From: Pyxidicoccus sp. MSG2
Lineage (GTDB): Bacteria > Myxococcota > Myxococcia > Myxococcales > Myxococcaceae
Direction: 5' to 3'
Assembly (NCBI RefSeq): GCF_026626705.1
Contig: NZ_JAPNKC010000001.1
Location: 11,836,001 to 11,900,000, forward strand
Length of the DNA: 64,000 nucleotides
Positions 16,124-24,338 of this stretch are shown in pieces. The first letter of the stretch is position 1, and each line of letters begins with the position of its first letter. The notes under the pieces are model-generated. The model did no database searches, had not been told where the DNA came from, and saw nothing but the letters and a program-made list of their open reading frames with translations. The position numbers and the translations under genes were made by a program.

Positions 16124-17745
16124 GGGGCGTTCCCGAAGGTGGAGCGCACCGCCGCCTCGCGCTGCTCGACGAAGCCGAACAGCCCCGCGCTGCCCGTGAG
16201 CGACGCGTCGAACTGCTGCGCGTTGGTGTACGTGAAGCCCTCGCGCTCGGCGGTGTCGCCCGACACATAGGGCGCGATGAGGTCGTGCGCCGCCTGCATG
16301 CGCGCCTTCATCGTGGCCGGGGAGAGCGGGCCGTCGATGGACTCGCGGGCGTACTGCTCGTACTGCGCGCGGTACACCGGGTCATCCATGAGGAAGCGGA
16401 TGAGTGGCCAGGACCCGGTGACCTCGGAGAGCGTCAGCGACAGCGTGCGGTTGGACGACATGGACAGGTTGTGGTCCCACGTAATCCAGTGCAGCCGGTT
16501 GCCGTCGTTCGGGTCCGCGTACAGGTAGTAGTTGTGGGACATGTTCCCGTAGCTGTCCCAGTTCACCATCACCGTGTTGACGGCGAGCCACTGGAGGAAC
16601 CCATCCACGTCCAGCCGCTCCTCCAGTCGCGCGCGCCAGGCGGCCGCGTCGCTCCGGTCGGAGTGGAGCGTGGCGATGGCGGCCTCCACGCTCTCCCACG
16701 TCGCCTCGGCGGCGTCGGACTGCGGCTCGAAGGACTCCTGGTCGAAGGCGCCCCAGGTGGCGCCGGTGCCGTCCGCTTCATAGAGCGCGCCGTCGTGGTT
16801 GCCGAAGTGCGAGTCGAGCAGGGACTTCTGCGGGTCCTCGGCGGACGTGTAGAGGCCGAAGTACTCGGGCCCGGCACCGTGGTCCACGTACACGGCCATG
16901 AAGCCCGTGTGCGCGGTGGGCACGCCCGCGGCGAGGAAGGTGTCCGAGGCCACATGGTCCCGGATGTACGAGGTGTCGCCCTGGTTGCTGGAGAGGGAGA
17001 GCTTGCTGAAGCCGTAGAAGTGCTGGCCTTCGATTTCGGGGTACTGGTCCTCGAACTTGTCGAAGTTGAGCCGGAAGGGCAGCTTGCCGATGCCGGAGCG
17101 CCAGCCTCCCGAGAGCGTGGAGTTGCCCTTGTAGCGGATGCCGACGTTCCACCAGGTCTGACCGTTGAAGCGCACCGTGGCGGGCACGTACACCGGGGTG
17201 CGGGGGATGAGGTCCATGCTTCCGCCGCCCCCTGGCATGCCGCCGGTGCCTCCGTCCGCGCCGCCCGGGCCTCCGGGGCCGCCCGGGCCTCCGCCCTGCG
17301 GAGTGCAGGCGAGCGTCCCCGTGCCGTCGGGGATGGAGGCACAGGTGGAGGTGAAGGTGTTGCCGAAGAGGGTCGCGGTGCACGCGTCACCCGCGGCCTT
17401 GCCCTGGCAGGCCGTGATCAGCTCCGCGGGAAGCGTTCCTCCGCCGCCGGGCATGCCACCGCCGGGCATGCCGCCGTCGGGAGCACCACCGCCGGGGTTC
17501 ATGGTGCCGCCCGTGCCGAAATCACCGAGCATGTCTGTCATGTCGTCCTGCATGGACTGCCAGTCGGAGGCGGAGATGACGACGTCGAGCCGCTGGACCT
17601 TGTCGGACGGGAAGACGACGTCATAGGCCGGCTTCGCATTCTTGCCGTGGGACTCCTCGCTCCAACCATCCGGGCGGCCATCGCCACAGGCGGCGACGAG
17701 GAACAAGGCGGTGGCGAGCGCGGCGACGCGCGGGACTCCGTGCAT
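16120..17745 (-). CDS. CotH-like kinase lipoprotein with Gly-rich insert
   Basis: A 541-residue lipoprotein (signal ending LFLVAACGDG). CotH of Bacillus is an atypical protein kinase that phosphorylates spore-coat proteins. The matching features here are VGIRYKGNST (about 205), KLPFRLNFDKF, FYGFSKLSLSSN, YFGLYTSAEDP, NWDSYGNMSHNYYLY and ITWDHNLSM, carrying likely ATP/Mg residues. An insertion at about 80-190 is unusual: two Gly/Met/Pro-rich tracts flank a small four-Cys segment (ACQGKAAGDACTA ... STCASIP ... LACTP). It is the first gene of the five-gene operon. Upstream, a short palindrome GGAGTC-GT-GACTCC (17830-17843) might be an operator. Substrates are unknown. Spore or surface proteins are an inference. 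Confidence 0.88.
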   Translation of the reverse strand: MHGVPRVAALATALFLVAACGDGRPDGWSEESHGKNAKPAYDVVFPSDKVQRLDVVISASDWQSMQDDMTDMLGDFGTGGTMNPGGGAPDGGMPGGGMPGGGGTLPAELITACQGKAAGDACTATLFGNTFTSTCASIPDGTGTLACTPQGGGPGGPGGPGGADGGTGGMPGGGGSMDLIPRTPVYVPATVRFNGQTWWNVGIRYKGNSTLSGGWRSGIGKLPFRLNFDKFEDQYPEIEGQHFYGFSKLSLSSNQGDTSYIRDHVASDTFLAAGVPTAHTGFMAVYVDHGAGPEYFGLYTSAEDPQKSLLDSHFGNHDGALYEADGTGATWGAFDQESFEPQSDAAEATWESVEAAIATLHSDRSDAAAWRARLEERLDVDGFLQWLAVNTVMVNWDSYGNMSHNYYLYADPNDGNRLHWITWDHNLSMSSNRTLSLTLSEVTGSWPLIRFLMDDPVYRAQYEQYARESIDGPLSPATMKARMQAAHDLIAPYVSGDTAEREGFTYTNAQQFDASLTGSAGLFGFVEQREAAVRSTFGNAP

Positions 17746-17893
17746 ACGACTCTCCTCGTGAGAGCAGGCAACCCTCGGTCAGGGCCGGCTCCGTGCCGGC
17801 GCTGTTGCTGCGAGGTGACACCTTGAGGCGGAGTCGTGACTCCTGTGTTTCACATCCGTGACGAAGTATTTCCGAACGGAGGGAGGGGGCCGC

Positions 17894-18274
17894 CTACGTT
17901 GAGCGAGGAGGCCCCAATTCCTCCGGAAGAGGCGTCCGAAGAAACTTCAAGCCTCTCGGCAAGCGAACGACCTGGAAGCCCTGGCCAGCGATCTTGACGA
18001 GGTCGCCGTCATTGGCGCTCCCACCGCGCAACCATGCATCTGCTTCATCCTGCGTCGTGAAGGTTTGCGCGATGGGGACGCTGAAGGATGGATCGGAGAA
18101 CTCGCGGTAGTACTCGAGGAAGTCCTCCAGCTTCTGGATCTTGCGGAGGTAGAGCAACGAGATCGCTGCAAGCTGAACCGTCGCCTCTTCTTTCGAGCCG
18201 GCCGGGTAGTTCTTGCTGGCCGCGTCGAGGATGCGAAGCGTCGAGTCCATCTCGAAGTCGTTGTTGGTTGTCAT
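17894..18274 (-). CDS. Small cytoplasmic protein, possible partner/immunity of the adjacent lipoprotein
   Basis: A 126-residue soluble protein with no signal peptide. Its N-terminal half is helical (LRILDAASKNYPAGSKEE, LLYLRKIQKLEDFLEYYREF). The second half has DEADAWLRGG and an LVKIAGQGFQVVRLP strand pair, a pattern recalling small SMI1-like or other accessory proteins encoded beside myxobacterial lipoprotein toxins. AGGA lies about 8 nt before the ATG. It begins 23 nt after the lipoprotein stop, so the two form an operon. The immunity role is inferred only from this arrangement. Confidence 0.7.
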   Translation of the reverse strand: MTTNNDFEMDSTLRILDAASKNYPAGSKEEATVQLAAISLLYLRKIQKLEDFLEYYREFSDPSFSVPIAQTFTTQDEADAWLRGGSANDGDLVKIAGQGFQVVRLPRGLKFLRTPLPEELGPPRST

Positions 18275-18297
18275 TTCGCAATCCTTCTTTCATGGGC

Positions 18298-18783
18298 TCA
18301 AAGAGCAAGCGGCGCAAGAACCAGCGCACCGGCGCCGCCAGTTGCGACCATGAACGTCACGCCCGCAACGATGACGATGGTGCCGATGGCCACCTCCGAC
18401 TTGTGGTCCCTCAACCAATCCAGCGCGCCGTCGATGCTCGAGAACCGCAATGCCGTGCGTTCCGTGTCGTGCCTCGAGTGCTCCTCTTCCTCGATGCAAT
18501 CCATGTACGCCTTCCGGCATTCCTCCGTGCAGTACTCATGATGTTTCCCTGAGCCTTTCTTGATGCTGCTCAGTGGCGGTGTGGAGTTCCAGCACTTATC
18601 GAAGCAATCGACGTGCTCGGCGTCGCAATCGCGTGTGCCCGAGCCGCCTACTCCAGCCGCGTCTTCCGAGATCACGTAGACGCGGCGCTCTGGTCGTTGG
18701 GCATGTGTGCAGCCCCAAAGGGCGGCTGCCAACAGGAGCGTCCATGCCTCCAGGAACCGCCTGGGTATGCATGTTCCTCGCAT
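18298..18783 (-). CDS. Short lipoprotein with mirrored Cys motif, resembling toxin-delivery N-termini
   Basis: A 161-residue lipoprotein. A GAGGGAG ribosome site supports the ATG at 18783. The lipobox is AAALWGC (Cys near 25). The mature part has CX6CX3C (CDAEHVDCFDKC), about 19 residues, then CX3CX6C (CTEECRKAYMDC): a mirror-image Cys pattern likely closing a disulfide-linked helical hairpin. A short acidic helix, DGALDWLRDHK, and a hydrophobic segment (about 137-158, VAIGTIVIVAGVTFMVA) follow, and the protein ends there in APLAL. Larger myxobacterial lipoproteins with this same front end continue into a C-terminal effector domain, as I recall. Here that domain is absent, so it may be a delivery part only or a truncated relic. 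Confidence 0.75.
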   Translation of the reverse strand: MRGTCIPRRFLEAWTLLLAAALWGCTHAQRPERRVYVISEDAAGVGGSGTRDCDAEHVDCFDKCWNSTPPLSSIKKGSGKHHEYCTEECRKAYMDCIEEEEHSRHDTERTALRFSSIDGALDWLRDHKSEVAIGTIVIVAGVTFMVATGGAGALVLAPLAL

Positions 18784-18920
18784 CGGCTCCCTCGGGCGGT
18801 TCGGGGGACTGGGTCTCTTCGGGATCTTCGCCACATGCCGAGTCCCTCTCTATGTGGACAAGGGACACTTGTGCGCTCACGGACATCTCGCGGCCGGCTC
18901 GTTGAGGAACCCCGCTCCTG

Positions 18921-19592
18921 CTACTCCGTTACCGGAAGCCGGCGCCCGAGGAGGAAGAGCTTCGGCAGGTTCCGCTCGACGGCTTCGACGAGCTCGCGTC
19001 CCCGCAATTCATAGGTCTCCGCCTCGGCGGTGGCCTGGCCGTTGGAGATCTGAACGGTGTAGCGGGCGGAGTAGACGAAGCGGAAGTCAGGCGGCGCGAA
19101 CCAGTGCTCGGGGTCTCCATCGGGTTGGACGGTCACCGGCCACCGACTCGCGAAGGGCGGCGGCTGGACCTTCCGCAGCGCCATCTGGAAGTGCTCTTCG
19201 GTGTAGTTGCCCGTCATCTCCTCGAGCGTCGCGCCCTTCTCGAAGCGCACGTGCGGGAAGAGGCGGTAGTTCGTGTGGTGATGGTCGAGCGCGTAGAGCC
19301 ACTCCCCCGGCGGAACGAGCTCCCGGAAGACCGTGAGCATCTTCTCCGCCAGGTCTCGATACAGCTCGAGCAGCTCGTTTCTGCCTCGCGAGCCCAGCGC
19401 TTCGTCGACGACGAACTGGACGCCTCCTTCCCTCGGCTCGGGCCACGGGTGATTCAGCGCGGACGTCTCTTCGTCACCGGACAGGAGGAACCAGGCCTGG
19501 GGCTCGTGCGTGCTCACGCCAGCGGTTATGTCCCCGGAGGCCTGTCGGGGCAATGCGACATGCTGTCCGCTTCCGGGAATGACGCGTGCCAT
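18921..19592 (-). CDS. DUF2716-like hypothetical protein
   Basis: A protein of about 223 residues, soluble and without signal peptide. The pattern EWLYALDHHHTNYRLFPH ... WPVTVQPDGDPEHWFAPPDFRF with a final ELVEAVERNLPKLF resembles DUF2716 proteins of unknown function. The start is uncertain: ATG 19592 has no good ribosome site, and an in-frame GTG lies about 60 nt further in. It is divergent from the permease gene on the other strand, 107 nt away. I cannot suggest a role. Confidence 0.6.
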   Translation of the reverse strand: MARVIPGSGQHVALPRQASGDITAGVSTHEPQAWFLLSGDEETSALNHPWPEPREGGVQFVVDEALGSRGRNELLELYRDLAEKMLTVFRELVPPGEWLYALDHHHTNYRLFPHVRFEKGATLEEMTGNYTEEHFQMALRKVQPPPFASRWPVTVQPDGDPEHWFAPPDFRFVYSARYTVQISNGQATAEAETYELRGRELVEAVERNLPKLFLLGRRLPVTE

Positions 19593-19699
19593 GTCCGAAC
19601 ACGGCCCCGGGCTTCCGGCGCGCCTCGGGTGCGCCAAGCGCGGGGCGCCAGGAAGCCCACTCCCGTCTGGCGCTAGAGTTGCACTCACTCGAGGCCCCC

Positions 19700-22105
19700 A
19701 TGTCCCAGCTCCTCCAGGACGTCCGTCTCAGCCTGCGCCGCATGCGGCGCGAGCTCGGCTTCACGCTGGTCATCATCGCCACGCTGGCGCTGGCCATCGG
19801 CGCCACCACCGCCGTCTTCAGCGTGGTGTACCAGGTGCTGCTGCGGCCGCTGCCGTACACCGAGCCGGAGCGGCTGGTCCGCCTGTTCCAGTCGAGCCCC
19901 CGGATGGAGCGCATGGGCGTGTCGCTCCGCGTCCTCCAGGCGTGGCGCGAGCGCACGCATTCCTTCCAGTCCCTGGAGGGCATGACGGTGCGCGACTTCA
20001 CGCTCACCGGCGATGGCCCGGCGGAGCGCCTGCGCTCGGGGCGCGTGACGGTGAATCTGCTGCCCATGCTCGGAGTGCGGCCCATCCTCGGCCAGGGTTT
20101 CGGCGCGGAGATGGAGGTGGCCGGGCGCGACCAGGTCCTCCTGCTCTCCCACGCGCTGTGGCAGCGCCGCTTCGGCGGAAGCCCGGACGTGGTGGGCCGG
20201 ACGCTGAACCTCAGTGGCCGGCCGTACACGGTGCTGGGCGTTCTGCCCGCGGACTTCCGCCTCGCGCCCGGCGCGGACATCTGGACGCCGCTGGCTCCGG
20301 ACCTCGCCGGAGGAGAGCGCCCGGAGGACATCTTCCTGCGCGCCCTGGGCCGCCTGCGTCCCGGCATTCCGGTGGAGCGCGCGCGGGAGGAACTGGACGC
20401 GCTGGCGACCTCGATGGCCCACGAGGAGGCCTTCGCGGGCGAGGCGTCGGGCGCGCGCGTGCTGCCCCTGCACGCGCAGGTGGTGGAGGACACGCAAGCG
20501 CAGCTCTGGCTGCTCGCGGGCGTGGTGGCGCTGGTGCTGCTCGTGGCCTGCGCCAACGTGGCGAACCTGCTCCTGGCCCGGGCCAGCGCGCGGGAGCGCG
20601 AGGTGTCGGTGCGTGCCGCCCTCGGCGCGAGCCGTGTCCAGTTGATGCGCCAGTTCCTGGTGGAGAGCGGAATGCTCGCGCTCGCCGGAGGCGCGGCCGG
20701 CCTGCTGCTGTCCCTGTGGGGCATGGACGTGCTGCGCGTGCTGGTCCCCGTCGAGGTGCTGCCTCCGGACGCGGTGCGGTTGGAGCCACATGCGCTGGCC
20801 ATCGCCGGAGCGCTGTCCCTGCTCACCAGCGTCCTGTTCGGCCTGGTGCCGGCGCTGAGGGCGGCGCGGGCCGACGGACGTGGGGCGCTCGGAGGACTGC
20901 ATGGGGGACGTGGTGCCACGGGGCAGGGACGCGCTCGCGCCGCGCTGGTGGTGGCGCAGGTGGCGCTGGCACTGGTGCCGCTGGTGGGCGCGGGGCTGAT
21001 GCTGCGCACCCTCCACTCGCTGCATCAGGTGCCGCTGGGCTTCGAGCCTCGTGGTGTCACCGTGGCGGAGGTGTTCGTTCCCGCAGAGAAGTACAAGGAT
21101 GACGCCGCCCGCCGCGTGGTGCTCGCGTCGGTGCTGGAGCGGGTGCGGGGGCTGACGGGTGTGGAGTCCGCGGGTCTGGCCAGCACGGTGCCGCTGTGGG
21201 GGCGCAAGGGCCTGGCCACCGTGTTGCTGCCGGGCGAGCCCGCCTCCGTCGCGGAGACCCGGGAACTGAGCACCTTCCGCACCGCGAGCGACAGCTACTT
21301 CGCCACCCTGCGCATCCCCATCAAGGAAGGGCGAGGCCTCGAGGCCTCGGATGGTCCGGGCACGGCGCCCGTGGTGGTGGTCAGCGAGACCTTCGCCCGC
21401 ACCTGGTTCCCCGGACGCAGCGCCGTGGGGCAGCGCGTGAAGCTGACGTTCGACGACGAGCCCTTCCGCGAGGTGGTGGGCGTGGTGGGTGACGTCCACC
21501 ACGACAGTGTGGATGCGGCGCCGGCCAGTGAGGTGTACCTCCCCGTGGGCCAGTTCGAGGTGCTGTACATGCTGCTTGCCGTGCGCACCTCGCAGGACAT
21601 GGCCGCCCTGGCGCCCATCCTGCGCGAGACGCTGCGCGCGGTGGACCCGGACCTGCCGCTGGTCCAGGTCCGCTCCATGGTGGACCTGGTGGACGCCAAC
21701 CTCGGGAGCACGCAGGTGCTGGGCACGCTCCTGGCGGCCCTGGCGGTGCTGGGGCTGGTGCTGGCGGGGGTGGGGCTGTACGGCGTGCTGGCGTACTCGG
21801 TGAGCCAGCGCACGCGCGAATTGGGCATCCGCATCGCGCTGGGCGCCCGGGACAGCCAGCTGATGTGGCTGGTGGTGGGGCAGGGCGTGCGGCTCGCCGC
21901 GGTGGGGGTGGCCCTGGGGCTGGTGGGCGCCGCAGTGCTCGCGCGCAGCCTGTCCGGCCTGCTCTACGGCGTGGGCGAGTTCGACGCCTTCACCTTCGGC
22001 GTCGTGCCCCTGCTGCTCGGGGCGGTGGCACTGCTGGCCAGTTGGCTCCCCGCCCGCCGCGCCCTGCGGGTGCCGCCCAACGAGGCGCTCCGCGGCGACG
22101 GCTGA
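19700..22105 (+). CDS. ADOP-family ABC transporter permease (MacB/FtsX-like)
   Basis: An 801-residue inner-membrane protein of the acidobacterial duplicated orphan permease type. The first TM (LGFTLVIIATLALAIGATTAVF) is followed by a MacB-like periplasmic domain, then FtsX-type segments around residues 270-400 (LWLLAGVVALVLLVACANVANLLLARA region and FLVESGMLALAGGAAGLLLS), a second periplasmic domain and a C-terminal FtsX copy (GTLLAALAVLGLVLAGVGLY ... RELGIRIALGA). The start has GAGG 8 nt upstream. No ABC ATPase gene is adjacent, so it is an orphan permease and may pair with one encoded elsewhere. It converges with the next gene. Confidence 0.9.
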   Translation: MSQLLQDVRLSLRRMRRELGFTLVIIATLALAIGATTAVFSVVYQVLLRPLPYTEPERLVRLFQSSPRMERMGVSLRVLQAWRERTHSFQSLEGMTVRDFTLTGDGPAERLRSGRVTVNLLPMLGVRPILGQGFGAEMEVAGRDQVLLLSHALWQRRFGGSPDVVGRTLNLSGRPYTVLGVLPADFRLAPGADIWTPLAPDLAGGERPEDIFLRALGRLRPGIPVERAREELDALATSMAHEEAFAGEASGARVLPLHAQVVEDTQAQLWLLAGVVALVLLVACANVANLLLARASAREREVSVRAALGASRVQLMRQFLVESGMLALAGGAAGLLLSLWGMDVLRVLVPVEVLPPDAVRLEPHALAIAGALSLLTSVLFGLVPALRAARADGRGALGGLHGGRGATGQGRARAALVVAQVALALVPLVGAGLMLRTLHSLHQVPLGFEPRGVTVAEVFVPAEKYKDDAARRVVLASVLERVRGLTGVESAGLASTVPLWGRKGLATVLLPGEPASVAETRELSTFRTASDSYFATLRIPIKEGRGLEASDGPGTAPVVVVSETFARTWFPGRSAVGQRVKLTFDDEPFREVVGVVGDVHHDSVDAAPASEVYLPVGQFEVLYMLLAVRTSQDMAALAPILRETLRAVDPDLPLVQVRSMVDLVDANLGSTQVLGTLLAALAVLGLVLAGVGLYGVLAYSVSQRTRELGIRIALGARDSQLMWLVVGQGVRLAAVGVALGLVGAAVLARSLSGLLYGVGEFDAFTFGVVPLLLGAVALLASWLPARRALRVPPNEALRGDG

Positions 22106-22161
22106 GCGACGCGCACGGGCCCCCGAGCAGCAGGACCCGCGCGCATCGTCACCTCACGTCA

Positions 22162-23160
22162 CTACGGGCAGCCCATCAACCCGGTGGCCGACTTGCGCGT
22201 CCCCGTGCTACCGCTGGCGGTGCTGCCGGAGTGGGCGCCGCAGGTGGCCCAGGCCCTCACGGCGGCGGGCGGGTTGAAGGGGTTGAAGGGGCCAATCCAG
22301 AACGAGCCACGCTCCACCTTCTCCGAGTTGTTGGCGCTGCTGCTGCCTCCGCTGAAGGCGGTGCCCAGCAGGTCCACGTACGTGACGACCACCCGCATCG
22401 AGTGCGGCTCGCCCACCTGCCGCGAGCACACCCACGGGATGATGCCCTTCCAGCAGAAGAAGCGCTCCGTCCGCGTCCCGCCGCTGACACGCTCGGTGGC
22501 GCTGCTGGTCCAACTGAACACCGAGTGCAGGTTGATGGCGTAGCCCCGGATGCAGAAGCCGGAGGCGTTGCAGAACGTGCCGGTGCCGTCGAACGCGTAA
22601 CGCTCCCCCTGCGCCGTGGGGCCCGTGCTCTTGAGCGCCTGCGCGGCCTTCCCGTCCTTCGGCGGGATCTGCAAGTCCCCGCAGACCTCCGGGCGGACGC
22701 AGATGCGCTCCTTGCCGATGTAGACGTACCCCTGGAGCCCGCCGAGGAAGGCGCCCACCGGGTTGACGACGTCGCGCACCGTCTTGGTCTCCGCGTCCGC
22801 CATCCCCGGCGCTCCGGCGATGTCGTAGTCGCCGCTGACGCCCTCGAACTCGCCCGTCTCGGGGTGGGTGTGGACGCGCGCGTTGAGCGTCTTCTGCGCG
22901 TACTCCGCGAAGGCCTTCCAGTCCTGGAACTGCAACGGCTTGGAGCTGGCGGGCTGGAACACCACCTTGTCACCGGTGGCGTCGAAGCGGACGATGCCCG
23001 ACTTTTCGGAGTTGATGACGGTGGGCTGTCCCGGCAGCGGCTCCTCCGCGAGGGCGCTGACGGTGCCTTGATCCGCTTCGGGTGTCTCGCCCGCCGTGCC
23101 CCCGCACGCGGTGGTGAGTGCCATGAGCCATACGACGAGCTGCTTCCTGGTGTTGTACAC
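22162..23160 (-). CDS. Lipoprotein of unknown function
   Basis: A 332-residue protein starting at GTG with GGGGGA about 8 nt upstream. The lipoprotein signal is LVVWLMALTTACGG. The mature N-terminus is acidic. Several Cys pairs follow (ICVRPEVCGDLQ, FCNASGFCIRGYA, FFCWKGIIPWVCSRQ), which suggests a disulfide-stabilised periplasmic or surface domain of about 280 residues rich in short beta strands. The C-terminal 40 residues are Ser/Gly/Thr-rich. No family is recognised. It converges with the permease gene, with 56 nt between stops. Confidence 0.7.
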   Translation of the reverse strand: MYNTRKQLVVWLMALTTACGGTAGETPEADQGTVSALAEEPLPGQPTVINSEKSGIVRFDATGDKVVFQPASSKPLQFQDWKAFAEYAQKTLNARVHTHPETGEFEGVSGDYDIAGAPGMADAETKTVRDVVNPVGAFLGGLQGYVYIGKERICVRPEVCGDLQIPPKDGKAAQALKSTGPTAQGERYAFDGTGTFCNASGFCIRGYAINLHSVFSWTSSATERVSGGTRTERFFCWKGIIPWVCSRQVGEPHSMRVVVTYVDLLGTAFSGGSSSANNSEKVERGSFWIGPFNPFNPPAAVRAWATCGAHSGSTASGSTGTRKSATGLMGCP

Positions 23161-23262
23161 GGTGATTCCCCCATTTCCCGCGCGGATGAATGAGAGGCTT
23201 TTGCGCGGGCAGGGGCAGTATTCACGGACTTCCGTGTTACATCCAGTTTGTCTTTGTTATTT

Positions 23263-24030
23263 TTATCCGTCGAGGGACGTGCGCTCGCCCGGGGTGAGCC
23301 ACGTCACCCGGTCCGCGAGCCCCGCCCGGGTGAGCTCCCGCCGGGCCTCGTCGGGGCCCTGCCTGAAGTGGGTCCACCCGTCGTAGTGCACCGGGACGAT
23401 GCGCTGGGCCCCGAGCGCCTGGGCGGCGACCACGGCCTCCCGCGCGTTGAACGTGTAGCGGAGCGGCCCGGTGAGGGGGAACCCCACGCAGCCCAGGTGG
23501 AGGAAGGCGGTGTGGACTCGGAAGCGCCGGGCCACCTCCGCGACGCCGTCGAACCAGACGGTGTCGCCGGAGATGTAGACGGGCCCCGGGAGCGAGGGGG
23601 ACTCCAGGAGGAAGCCCACCACGTGCCCGACGATGGGCAGCGAGCCCGGCGGGCCATGGCGCGCGGGCGTGGCGGTGATGCGCACGTCGCCCACCGTCGT
23701 CGACTCGAAGGGCTTCAGCCCCACCGCGCCGGAGTGGCCCAGGCGCCGGGCCGCCGCGGGCGTCGTCACCAGGTGGGCCGCGCGGGGCAGCAGCGTGCGC
23801 CCCGCGTCATCGAGGTTGTCGGCGTGCTGGTCATGGGTGATGAGCACCGCGTCCAGGTGTCCGATCTGCTCCAGGGGAAGGGCGGGGCCCGCGGTGCGCT
23901 TCGAGCTCGTCCCCCAGCCGAAGCCATACGTGCGCCCCGGCGGGTCGAACGCCGGGTCCGTGAGGATGCGGAGCGGACCGATTTCGAGCAGCAGGGTCGC
24001 CGTGCCGATGTGGGTCGCTGAGAAGGCCAT
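23263..24030 (-). CDS. MBL-fold metal-dependent hydrolase
   Basis: A 255-residue metallo-beta-lactamase-fold protein resembling the UlaG / N-acyl-PE-phospholipase-D-like group. Metal-site residues are visible: THDQHADNL (HxHxDN) near residue 65, the His in ARHGPPG near 125, the Asp in YISGDTVWFDG near 150 and the His in PVHYDGWTHF near 213. It has no signal peptide. The ribosome site is weak. It stands alone between a convergent lipoprotein gene and a divergent one. The shared region between the divergent pair holds two 42-bp tandem repeats that may regulate it. The substrate is unknown. Confidence 0.88.
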   Translation of the reverse strand: MAFSATHIGTATLLLEIGPLRILTDPAFDPPGRTYGFGWGTSSKRTAGPALPLEQIGHLDAVLITHDQHADNLDDAGRTLLPRAAHLVTTPAAARRLGHSGAVGLKPFESTTVGDVRITATPARHGPPGSLPIVGHVVGFLLESPSLPGPVYISGDTVWFDGVAEVARRFRVHTAFLHLGCVGFPLTGPLRYTFNAREAVVAAQALGAQRIVPVHYDGWTHFRQGPDEARRELTRAGLADRVTWLTPGERTSLDG

Positions 24031-24097
24031 GCCCCACCATGCTCAAGGACTCCCCACGAAGGCAACGGCTCAGTCGTCATCCGCCGACCCGGGCCGT

Positions 24098-24181
24098 TGT
24101 AGCATTCCGCGTTACACACCGAGACGCTTCGCTGTAAAGTGTAGCATTTTGCGTTACACGTCGAGACACCTCGCCGCAAAG
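24098..24181. repeat. Two 42-bp tandem repeats in a divergent intergenic region
   Basis: Units 24098-24139 and 24140-24181 match at 34 of 42 positions. Each begins with an imperfect inverted repeat, TGTAGCATTYYGCGTTACAC, of TetR-operator-like shape, and ends in a CTTCGC/CCTCGC box followed by AAAG. They lie in the 308-nt gap between the MBL-fold gene (minus) and the haem-motif lipoprotein gene (plus). The rest of this gap shows no gene. Confidence 0.65.
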
Positions 24182-24338
24182 CTTCATCATCATTGGATGT
24201 CTCGCTTCACACGTGGTGAATATCGTACAGTCCAAGATTCGTGGAACTTTCTGCCGGTTCCGCGAGCCTGGACCACGACCGGCCGGGGTCCATCCATGGC
24301 AGGAGGGCGCGGCCGTCCGCGCGAGTACGAGGTCACAC

